This document shows positions 37,640-56,330 of a stretch of 64,000 bases of DNA, one piece after another (within the stretch, counting starts at the first letter, position 1; each line of letters opens with the position of its first letter). Under the pieces are notes generated by a model. It ran no database searches, was not told the origin of the DNA, and was given only the letters and a program-made list of their open reading frames with translations. A program made the translations under genes and the position numbers. This DNA is from Pagrus major (lineage: Eukaryota > Chordata > Actinopteri > Spariformes > Sparidae): NCBI RefSeq assembly GCF_040436345.1, contig NC_133215.1, forward strand, positions 35,515,306 to 35,579,305, written 5' to 3'.

Positions 37640-38578
37640 AGCCCTTTTCACACAAAGACGCCGCATTATCGCCGCAGCGGCGGTTTGCCAATTCTCCGCC
37701 GCTGGTTGTTCACATAGAACCAAGCAGCTCCAGCATAACGACGAACCAGTATGTAATTCACACAGAAAGCCAGCGCTGCGGCTCCAAAAGAGGCGTGACG
37801 GTACACGTCATGATGATGACATCTGTGTGTTTTTTTCACTGTGTTTTCCCCAGTGTCCACCTGTTAATTTAAACATGTACCCACTGGCTGTATATAATCA
37901 TATGGATGCAGTTATAATGTTTTGTGATTGAGATCCTGACCCACCAAACATCCTGGAAAGTGACAAAGTTATGTTTTTCGCTCTAAATTACATAATTACA
38001 TAAACGCCATCAGTAAACAGGACACTGTCACTCGCGGGGAGGGGTTTCTGTTTTCTGGGGGAAAGTTCACTGAAGTCTCAGTCAGGAGGGCTGCCCGTCG
38101 CGGTGATTTTCACCGCGGCAAACACTTGGTGAGTTAAAAGTTTTTTGCCGGGGACAGACGCTGTTTTTCGGGCGGAAATGTGACGAAGATTCGGTAGGAC
38201 AGACAGGAGGACAGACACTTCTCCAGGTATAACTGCAGTATTTTTTTCCTCATATAAGTTGCCAAAGACACGACCAGTTACCACATTACTGTTGTTTGGT
38301 CCTGTAACGTTGCTTTGTGGGACATTCCTCTTTATTTTGTTGAGTGAAGTGCCTGTTTGCTTATCAGACAGTGAACACCATCAGATCAACACACCCCCGC
38401 TACGTGCCGATGGCTTATCCATTCATACTGGTTCGATTTGCCAATAATGCGCCTCTGATACGACCTCCGGAGGCGCAGCTAAATTTCACCCCTTGCTGCA
38501 TTTGAGACTTTCACACAGAGCAGGATGCGAAGAATTGGCGCAGGATCCCCACATTCAAACAGCAGTGTGAATGGGGCT
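37640..38578. mobile_element. 939-bp TIR DNA transposon nested in the L2-like LINE
   Basis: The ends are AGCCCTTTTCACAC and, on the other strand, AGCCCCATTCACAC. Subterminal GCCAATTCTCCGC and GCCAATTCTTCGC also pair. Removing it together with one AGT (37637-37639 or 38579-38581) rejoins the LINE frame as ALLTV-TESL, which supports a 3-bp target duplication. A 2-bp TA reading is also possible. GC-rich ends and a 3-bp duplication fit PIF/Harbinger-like elements, but no transposase is present to prove it. Confidence 0.8.
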
Positions 38579-39333
38579 AGTGACTGAGTCACTCCGTGAC
38601 GCAAGAGCCTCGTCCCACTCGTCAGTCCTCATTCTCCTCGACTTATCCTCTGCGTTTGGCACAGTCAACCACCAAATCCTCCTCTCCACTCTGGCTGAAC
38701 TTGGCATCGCTGACTCTGCTCTAAACTGGTTCACATCATACCTGACAAATCGCACCTTTCAGGTCACATTGAATGGCTCCTTGTCCAAACCCTGCTTTCT
38801 GGAAACTGGTGTCCCTCAAGGCTCAGTACTAGGACCACTTCTGTTTTAACTATACACTAGATCACTAGGCTCTGCAATCACATCACATGGATTCTTTTAC
38901 CACTGTTATGCAGACGACACCCAACTGTTCCTCTCTTTTCCCCCTTCCTCCGATACCCACGTTGCAATGGACATCTCGGAATTTCTGGCAGACATCTCCG
39001 CTTGGACAACTGCGCACCACCTCAAGCTCAACCTTAGTAAAAACTGAACTCCTCTTCATCCCGGGGAATGATTGCCCTCGCATGGACTTGTCAGTCACTG
39101 TCAAGGATGTCACAGTATCGCCTTCATCGATTGCGAGGAACCTGGGTGTAGTCCTCGACGACAGACTATCCTGCACCCCCAACATCACCGCGGTGGCCCG
39201 ATCCTGCAGATTTGCCCTCTACAACATCCGCAGGATCTGGATTTCCTCCGCGACTAAACAGTTGCAATGTATCCAGAACACTGCAGCGCACCTCATTTTC
39301 AATCTACCCAAATTCTCTCATGTGACCCCCCCC

Positions 39334-40534
39334 TCCGTGACTAGGGATGCACCGATCCACATTTTTTCACTTCCGATCCGATCCCGATACAAGAATTTGG
39401 ATATCTGCCGATACCGATACTATTCCGATACCAGAGCTCTTTTTTTTTGCTTCAATAATATTATCATTATTGATGACTTTTATGAGGCTGTAATAAATTT
39501 CTCGCTATAGGCAAGTATATGTATGTATGCATGCATTATGTCCAAAAAGGCAACTTAAGGTAAGTATGAGGACAGAAATGGAAGTTAGAAAAATATATTT
39601 ATTGAATTCCATGACAGTGTTACCCAGTGCACTGTGAGGCTTATCAGCGACATTGGGCAGACATCTGAAGTCCAAATGTCTGAAGTAAAGCTCAGGGATG
39701 AAACTCCTTTTAACTTCTGAGCTAACTTGTTTGACACTCGGTTGTATAGCTCGGGTAGCGCAGTCTCTGATAAATATCTCCTGCACGGTAGACTGTACCT
39801 GGGCTGCAAGTGTTCAATCAGGCCGCGGAAACCCACGTTTTCCACCACTGAAAACGGTTGGTCATCGAGTACGATGAAGTTAAGCAACTTCTCTGTGATT
39901 GCTTTAACCTTCATGTTGTCTGCCGGAAGTTTTCCTTGCTTCTGAAACGATTCCAGAAGTGACTCCTGCCGGCTCCTTTCCTCTCTCTGCCTCCTTCCTA
40001 AAAAATCCTCGTGCTCTTTCGCGTGGTGTTTTTTTAAATGTTTGTTTAAGTTTGTCGTGTTGTATGTCGCGACGGCGCTTCCTCCCCTCGGAATGGCGGC
40101 TTTGCAAACATTGCATGTTGCCGTCTTGCTCTGCGGTGTCTCCAGCGTGAAATAACTCCAAACAGCGGACATGACGTGCTGCTAGCCGGCTGCTACTGCT
40201 AAATGCTGTTAGCTGGCTGCTAACGCTAGTGGCTCGGCGGGCTGCAAACAGCGGAATGGATTTCCTGAACGGGGGCGTGTCTCATCACCGTGCCTCATTG
40301 ACACAGGCACACGCCTCCTTCAGGAAATCCGTTCCACAGTTTTGCAGCCACCTAGCAGAGTAGCCAACAGGAGTAACTTTTGGAATCATTTCAGCAGACA
40401 ACAGTGAAAGCACATGTGTTTCATGGATCGGAAATTTGCGCAGGTTGGATCGAAATTTTCCGATCCGTTAATTACACTCGTATCGGTACCCGATACCGAT
40501 ACTGGATCGGATCTGCCCCATCCCTATCCGTGAC
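39334..40534. mobile_element. hAT transposon, 1185 bp, internally deleted
   Basis: Element 39342-40526 is flanked by exact 8-bp duplications TCCGTGAC (39334-39341 and 40527-40534). The ends TAGGGATGCACCGATCC and, on the other strand, TAGGGATGGGGCAGATCC are hAT-type termini with CCGATA-rich subterminal repeats. It encodes on the minus strand only the N-terminal part of a transposase (listed separately). The catalytic core and dimerisation domain are gone, so it is non-autonomous. It sits in the 3' half of the dead L2-like LINE. Confidence 0.96.
39585..40172 (-). pseudogene. N-terminal BED-finger fragment of a hAT transposase, 195 codons
   Basis: It begins MSAVWSYF and contains a BED-type zinc finger: W4 and F7, then CNVC and HLKKHH, spaced as in ZBED/hAT transposases. 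An RRQREERSRQ basic stretch and the start of the hAT mid-region (KVKAITEKLLNFI, FTSDIWTSD) follow. The D of TSDIWTS lies in the first RNase H strand, and the rest of the catalytic core is absent. The last 25 or so codons run into terminal-repeat-side sequence, which marks the internal deletion. The frame is still open, so a short DNA-binding product is possible, though nothing shows that it is expressed. Confidence 0.8.
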
Positions 40535-42613
40535 CTCCACTGGCTTCCTGTTGCGGCCCGTATCCGATTCAAGACGATGGTGCTGGCCTTCAAGGCTGTC
40601 AAAGGAACTGCACCCATCTACCTCCAAACACTGGTCAGACCACACGCCCCAGCGCGAGCACTTTGCTCTACTACATCAGCTGGCCGGCTGGTACTGCCAT
40701 CGCTGAGAGTAAACAAAGGTCGCTCAGTAAAGTCTTGACTCTTCTGTGTTCTGGCGCCTCAGTGGTGGAATGAACTTCCGACCAATGTCAGGATAGCAGA
40801 ATCACTCGCCATCTTCCGCAAAAGACTCAAAACTCACTTGTTCAGACTTCGCCTCAACCCCGCATATCAAAAAAAAAAAAAAAAGTATATGCACTTGTAT
40901 GTTCTTACCCATAGCACTTATGTGCTTAAGATACCCTTGATAAATAGCAGGTACCATGGTCAGATGAGGGCTTGAAAATTGTTTCTATTTTTTCCTTCTA
41001 CTTTATCGATGGTGATATGTTGTGGTTTCTTTCTTGTGTACTTATTGTAAGTCACTTTGGACAAACGCATCTGTTAAATGCCCTATATGTAAATGTTAAT
41101 GTAAATTTTCACATCTTACTCTGTGAACTGAGGATTTATTTGGACCAAACCAGAGGTGATTGTGGAAAGACAAACCAAGACTGTTCTGGTGACTTTGATT
41201 CAGTTTATGTCCAGTTTGAATGAAATATGTTTTACGATGAGTTAACGAAGCGATTAAGCTCGTGTTGGTTCAGTAAGAGAGAGAAAGTGGAATTCAGATG
41301 GTGTGCGGTTGTATTTTTCTGTTAAGTAAAACAAATGTAAAAATATTTCCTTTTTTGACATTTTGTGAGTTTATTTTGTCGACTTATGAGACTAAGTAGT
41401 GAACTGGCTGCTTTTACATTTCCCAGCTGAAACTACAAGGTCCATCAGACTATCACCTCTTGAGGTACAAAGTGGTATTAAGTGACAGGATGGGCAGGGG
41501 CTAGCTGGTTAGCATGCTAACTTCTACAACACAGTAAATGGACATCTTTGACAGAACGTCAACACTGTTGTTTCATTCTGTTGATTATGTAAGTTTATTT
41601 TTTTAATGTTTTGAGCTAAAATTATTAAATTATTGGGACAAGTGGTTCAGAGGAACTAGTTTAGAAATACTCAGCCACTGATTTAAACCAGCATTGGATT
41701 GAGGAGCAGTGACAGTTTACTGTTGCTGTATACAAAGTGGAGCTACAAATCTTTCTCCATACAAGTGATGCAAATCTGATGTCATTCATCTGAGAGTCAA
41801 AGTCATGACTTCATTTTGACAGAAGCGGTTCACAAAAAAAGACTTTCCAGTGGTTAAAGAAGCATATTTTATTCCATAAATGAAATGCTGCATACAAAAT
41901 GTGTAATGTTTCAGCTATAAAACACATGAAATGTGTTACATTTAGAATAACAATCCACTCCTGAACAATGCTCTCAAACTTTTACTTTTTTTGTGGAAGT
42001 ACATGCATAGCATTTTCAGAAAGAGTAAATGACTGAATACTGGCCAAGACTGAATTCCAACATCAGAACTTATTATTCATTCCAACCAAATAACCCAAAT
42101 AAACTACAGTGTGTACATACTCTAGTTTATTTGGACTCCATGCCACATGAACTGTCCTGCTGCTTCGAATACTCACTGGAGCGCCAAATATGGATTAATC
42201 TGCCACTCCTGTTTCTAGTGATGTTTTAGGAAACAACTTTTTGTTTGAGAGTGAAACAGTATATGTGCGTTTTCAAAGATCAGTAGGATCCAATGGGTTT
42301 GGAGAGGAAAACCCCAGACAGAGCCTTTTCCTTTAAGATGGTTTTGGGAAATGGGGGTGACAGATTACAGGACAAACCACATTTCACAATCTCATACATA
42401 TAAAAGTGGAAGTGTAACCAGTTGTTCTCCTATAGGCCACTTTGTACCATGTGAAGATCAGTCAGTCAGTGCTCCTTCACCTACTGCTGACTGATACTTA
42501 TTCTAGTTTAGTCTTTAAATATGCAGCTTTGTGTGACAACAAATTCTGAGGCAAAACATGATTTTCTCAGGTTGACTTGGTCGAGTTTGCATGGCAGAAC
42601 AGCTGCCTTACTT

Positions 42614-43021
42614 AAAGAGTAACTAAACACCTAGGTTTTGGCTGAGGTGCATCTAGGCTAGAAATTGAAAAAATTCCTTGATTCCCCCCCCCCCCCCCCC
42701 CCACACGCCCAGTCACTCTGTGCAGCCTCCAACAGAGCCTCCAACAGAGCCCCCCCTCCCACACCCAGACTTTCGTGACGAAAGCTGCCTCCAAAACGTC
42801 ATCGGCCTCCATCTCAGCCAGTAGCAAAATTAGATTGTAATAGCCGGGTTTCAACCCATAGAGGGCAGTCACTCTTACATTTTTACAACAAAATACGCCA
42901 AATTGAAATACTTTGACTAAAATGTCAAGAGTTGGACCAGAATCAATAAACAACACTACTTCATACCCAAATACATTTGTTTTCAGCAGAAAAAAGTGGT
43001 TTGGGGGTTTAGTTACTCTTT
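42614..43021. mobile_element. MITE with AAAGAGTAACTAAAC ends, 408 bp
   Basis: Left end AAAGAGTAACTAAAC and right end GTTTAGTTACTCTTT are perfect 15-base inverted repeats. It contains a poly-C run (about 42687-42702) that can confuse assembly. The 114-codon minus-strand frame inside it is not a gene. Confidence 0.8.
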
Positions 43022-43114
43022 GAGAGAAGTGTGCCTAAAGCTAAACAGCACTGTCTAAACCTGTGTTATAGAAAATGTGGCTGTAAAGAATCTAATGTAA
43101 AGCTGAGAGTTAAT

Positions 43115-43705
43115 TCAGACCTGGTATTCCCATCCGTCCTGAGTGATCCCATCACAAGTGAACAGTGGTCAGTTCACACCTGGCATTAATAGTGAGTACT
43201 TGTGGTCAGATCTCACTTCTCCAGGTTTTAGTAATTACAGCACTATTGTTAATATTTAATCATTTGATCATGGTTAAAGGGCTACTTGCAATGGGCCTTG
43301 TGTTTTTTTGTTGTGTTATCTGGATTATAATATTCAGTATATCCATCTCTGGTGGTAATGTTCTTACTGTGGTGGTCCACCTCTCCTGAATGAATGCTGC
43401 CAACACTGGCAGTTTAAGAGAGCCCTAACACATACTTTACATTACAGTAAAATGAAAATCAAACAGAAGACATCTTCTTATTCTTCCTTTTCTTTTTGTG
43501 TAGGCAGACCTTCAATGTGAGCATGGGCACATATGCGTACACACGGCTGAAAGAATGTGGTCACATGCAGTCCAGACCACCTCTGAATGTGGTCTGGGTC
43601 ATCGGATCTCAAATGTGTCCTCAATGCGTCTTGGGGGTCTTAGAGTGTCTACGTAGAGCTCTGTGATCGCATCACCCAGGACAGATGATAATACCCGGTC
43701 TGATC
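43115..43705. mobile_element. TIR-family MITE copy near module C
   Basis: The left end TTCAGACCTGGTATTCCCAT continues to GTCCTGAGTGATCCCATCAC. The right end reads GTGATCGCATCACCCAGGAC then GATAATACCCGGTCTGATC, an imperfect inverted match of about 45 bases. Internal words (AGAATGTGGTCACATG, CCAGACCACCTCTGAATGTG) are shared with copies at 28560-29045, 47331-47592 and 49831-50733. Confidence 0.75.
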
Positions 43706-44272
43706 AGCCTCTCAGATGCTTTAAGGTTAACACATAAATCACTGGAAAAAACCACAGTTTAAAATATCCTACATATACGGTCGATGACAAGGCAGAACAT
43801 CCAGCAGCAAAGCTTCTCTTGGCTCACCTTTTGGAAAGAGATATGCCATGTTCTGCAATGCAAAGCACCAGCTGTGTGTGTGTGCGTGTATGTGTGTGTG
43901 CATGTAGGAAACAGATACAACAACACATTTCAGGTCTATATGCTGGTGTCCCCACTTTTCAATCTGACCTTCACTAGACTAGAACACTGTGTGTAGAGAC
44001 ACATTTTTAATAAGACTGATTTAAAGACTGTGAAACTCAAACTGTCCGTCATTAAGCTGCTTCCCCTCACTATAGCAGAAATACTCTAATTCTAATTAAT
44101 ATTTTCTTATTTCTGTCTTTGAAAACAAAGTGACATTTAAAACATTTTTTTTCTTAACTATTGTGAAATCTGTTTATAAAGTTCTTCAGATGGTCCTGGG
44201 TATAAATTATTTTCTTTCTGTTGAGCAAAGTCTCTGCTGAATTAGTACACAGGCCTCAAGTAAGATGACAGT

Positions 44273-52759
<8,487 letters not shown>

Positions 52760-52859
52760 TGTTGCTGCAGTCGGTGGCTCTCTGGCTGCTCCGTCGCGTT
52801 GAAATTTCCGTGTTAACTCCTCTTGCAGGACTGGGTGTGTTGGAGTTTCGGTCAAATCA

Positions 52860-52980
52860 TTACAGCAATATTGGAAATCCTACTCGTTTAAATTTTGACT
52901 AGGCAAAAGATGGCTAATCTAGGTAGCTTCTCCTACACTCACAAGCTCCAACCGCAAACACATGGCGTCACTTCCGGCTT
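52860..52980 (-). promoter_or_regulatory. Probable TATA-less promoter of the shared zinc-finger gene
   Basis: It lies just upstream of the coiled-coil exon. It contains an ETS-type site (ACTTCCGG on +, CCGGAAGT on -, 52970-52977) and a YY1-like AAGATGGC (52907-52914) on the + strand, with no TATA box. These motifs are common in housekeeping-type core promoters. The exact start site is not visible. Confidence 0.45.
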
Positions 52981-55900
52981 TAGAAACATTACCTTAAGTA
53001 CTGGAGTATTTCCTCACACAATTTAATAACAGCCACTCCTCTTTTTATATGCTGCTTGTTGGTTGTTTATTTCACGGCATGGTTTAACATTTTATTTCCA
53101 GTAGTCTTCATTTATGGCATGTTAAATAGTATATTAACCGAGTCATGATCCGTAGTAGTAGCGGCGCACCCCTAAACAAAATGTTATATCTAATTGTTAA
53201 AAATATGTTTATGTTAAAAAAGGTTCAACGTTAAATCTTAACATTAAATCCAGATCTCAATGTTTAATCTTAATGTCAATTTTAAATCTAAATGTTAAAT
53301 GTTAAAATCTAAATGTTAATGGGGCTGTATGTAAAAATGTATACTTGAAACGATTAAAAAATGAACACAAATTATCAACAGAATGTGAAATTTGACATCA
53401 TGATGCCTATGTATTCTTTTGCAGAGAAGTCTACTTAAGTTAGCATGCTAACCAGCTAGCTGCGGCCAGTCCTGGTCCATAGCTTATGTGCTGGTGGTTG
53501 ATTACAGAAGCATATGTTGACTACGAACAGAGTTACATTTATTTATACATTTGTTGTTTATATACATCTCAAACTATAGCCTACAAACTACTTATATTGC
53601 AGCTTGGGAATTAGGCTGACATACAGTAGATTGACTTGAAGTGATTTTATTTCTGTACTTAACAACAAAAACAAGGGTTGTTTGCTCACTATAGTCTGCC
53701 ACCACATTTTTCTCTGCTGCTAAAAAAAGGAATTAATTACCAGCCGCAACAGCACCAACTGATGGGCCAGAATTAGGGAGGTAGTAAGTGGGAAAGGGGG
53801 CATTGGCCCCCCGCTCTACGACCCTGGCCTAGATTTGTTTTTAGTTGCCGATCACTGTAACATAAGTAATTTTTATTTTAATTTATATATATAGTAAGTA
53901 AGTAAATTTAATTTATATAGCACTTTTCATAGATAAAATCACAAAGTGCTTTACAACAAGGATAAAATGCAATAGAATACAGAGATCACAGAAAAAAACA
54001 CACAACGGCACAAATCCCGGTAGCTTCACAGAGGCCCCAGAACATCAACATCAGTAAAAAGCCTGTCTAAAAAGATAGGTTTTAAGTTCTCTCTTAAAAC
54101 CTTCAGTGGACTCTATGCTACGTAAGGTCAATGGTAGTGCATTCCAAAGGTGAGGGGCACTGGCCTGGAAAGAGCAATCACCTCATGTTTTAAAATGAGT
54201 GCGGGGGACCATCAAGAGTTTCTGATCTGATGACCTTAGTAAGTGTGAGGGAGAATAGGGTCTCAGTAGCTCCATGATGTACGAGGGAGCTTGATCATGG
54301 AGGGCTCGAAAAGTAAGTACTAAAATCTTAAAATGAATCCTAAAATAAATTAGTTACGTAGTGTCAATCACCCCCACCCACTTTACAGGTGTGCCATTGA
54401 GATCAAAATGAAGGCCAAGTTGGAAAATGGGCATGGTCTTAGAAAGGGGGCTGAGCAGCAGGGGAAACTCTACTGCACATATTCAATAGGTAACCAGGAA
54501 GTAAACACAGAAGCAAGGAAACATTTTTTGGCAGATGTGCTACACGAGCAGTTCTCATTGGTTTGAATGGGCGCCATCTTTCCATCTGGTATCTTGTTCT
54601 ATATAAATCTGTGGTTGGCCCTGACACTTTAAGCCCCTGGCCCAAATTCCTATATATATTTCTGGAGACACCTATTGTAGTGAGAACTAGAGGCAGGTTT
54701 GAGTACTTTGCCAGGTGTATGTGTGTGTGTGTCTGTCTGTCTGTCTGTCTGTGGACAGATTTTGTAAATGTGATAGCACATAACTGTGCAACATGAAGTC
54801 CCAAACTTTACAGGCTTGTAGTTCAGATTACAATAAAGGCAGAGTTGATGATGTGTGATTGTGGTCTGACCCATGAGTACCTGGCCCTGACTACTTATTT
54901 AATAATGTAGTAATCACAGCTGAGTACTCGTGGGTCAGAAATTGAACATGTTGACGGGCACTGTAAGCAGTTTTACATGCAAAGGGATGATATTGTTAAT
55001 GGAAAGTTAACTATCTCTCATCCTACCAACACATTGAACATACAGTGCAAGGGCTACAGGCTGGGGGTGCTGGGGGAGCCCAAGAATAACGTGTGAGAAA
55101 CAGCCATCCTGTCAAAATGGTGTCATTTAGTTTTCAGTAATTTCAGGTAAAAACATTATTTGTGTTATATGGTAAAACCAACTGGGGTGTATTTGACCCC
55201 AGTGTAAAATAATTGAAATGAAATGTCATTTTTTTTCTTTTTCACTTTAAAGGAAGTAGAGTTTTTAGCTGAGGAACGTCTACAACAGGTGGAGTTTTAA
55301 TAACTCCTTTGATGGTCATTGCTGCTCGATGCATAACACACTATAGTATTATACAATCTGGTATAATAGAAGATAAACATTTTATTTGATAGTCATAAAC
55401 ATTTTATTATGAAATTATGTACTGTATTTCTGACTTTATTGATTAAGACTTAAAACAAGTTTTAATGTGAAGGATCAGCAGTTAACCTTGGTATTGCAAG
55501 TTACATGATGCCATGGGCGCCAAAAACAATTTCTTGAAAAATCCCATACATAAATCTGATATATGAAATACTACATATATAGTGTATGTCCATTTATGTC
55601 TCACAAATATATGCTTGCATTTGTGATGTGTATATGACATCATATATACTCATATAGCTTATGAGAATGCATCTACAAGATGTCTAAACTCATTTTAAAA
55701 AGTCTTAATAAATAACGTGAATTAAAACGTTTTTCTCTTATTTCTTCACACATGTGCTGCTCCACCTCCTGAGCCACAGACATCCAGCCTGCCATCAAAC
55801 TATGAAGCAGCTTCTGTCCTCTGGCTGTGACGCTCATCCTCAACACTCCACCATGAATAATTTATTTTTGTGACTTGATTATTTATTAATTAGTGTGTAT

Positions 55901-56330
55901 AGTTTTTGTTTTATTGCCATAGAATTTCACTGTTTGGGTATGGGTGGACATCTACTTGGACATCTCCCTGCAGAACTTGTCAGTGAGTGCATCAAGGGCG
56001 TTGCAAACTACATTAAATGTACTCCAATCAGTGTTTTCAGACACTGTTGTAGTATTTCAGCGGCATACATGGTCAGTGTAGTCAGAGCTGATAGGATCAT
56101 CCCCGAAACCCAGTTCTTCATCTCCCTGTGGTAGGTATATTTCCCCATGGTGGTGTTCCAGTGATGTTGACATCCCATAGGCTATATCTGCTGGACTGTA
56201 CACTGTAAATAATTTTTAGCTGTTTCGGCTTAAAATGTAAGTTCAGTGGCTGAATTTGAGTATCTTTTTATGTTCTGAAGTGGTTTGAAAATTAAAAAAA
56301 AAAAATGTTAACGTTAATCAACTTGAAGTT
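52981..56330. other. Intergenic stretch, repeat-rich, no gene seen
   Basis: It contains a degenerate high-copy repeat (about 53890-54360), a (TG)n/(TCTG)n run (54719-54752) and an inverted copy of the CTAGCTGGTTAGCATGC repeat near 53440-53490. Remaining frames are short with no domain. Confidence 0.45.
53890..54360. repeat. Degenerate interspersed repeat
   Basis: It begins TTTATATAGCACTTTTCATA with CAAAGTGCTTTACAA, a lead seen in many dispersed fish repeats. It continues with GTTTTAAGTTCTCTCTTAAA and GTGCATTCCAAAGGTGAGGG. The class is not certain (LINE-derived or SINE-like). I give it as a repeat only. Confidence 0.6.

Larger units (their letters stand above)
35800..41104 (+). mobile_element. 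Dead L2-like LINE split by two nested DNA transposons
   Basis: The endonuclease part (35886-36740) shows LALTETWITPENTATP, VIYRPPGP, VVLGDFNIHPEKL and, after a frameshift, FDHHFVAFSLPL. The RT part is spread over 37079-37639 (HNYRPVSLLSFLSKTLER, DPNQSVFR), 38579-39341 (LILLDLSSAFGTVNHQILLS, TGVPQGSVLGPLLF, YADDTQLFLSFPP) and 40535 onward. The 3' end is GTCACTTTGGACAAACGCAT followed by TGTTAAATGC and ATGTAAATGTTAATG, the usual L2 tail. Frameshifts and stops (for example just after GPLLF at 38849) make it inactive. Insertions at 37640-38578 and 39342-40526 break it. The 5' limit is approximate. It lies in the zinc-finger locus between modules B and C. Confidence 0.9.

Noticed and set aside
42612..42956. 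114-codon minus-strand frame
   Set aside because: Its ends coincide with a MITE with perfect inverted repeats, and it crosses a poly-C run.
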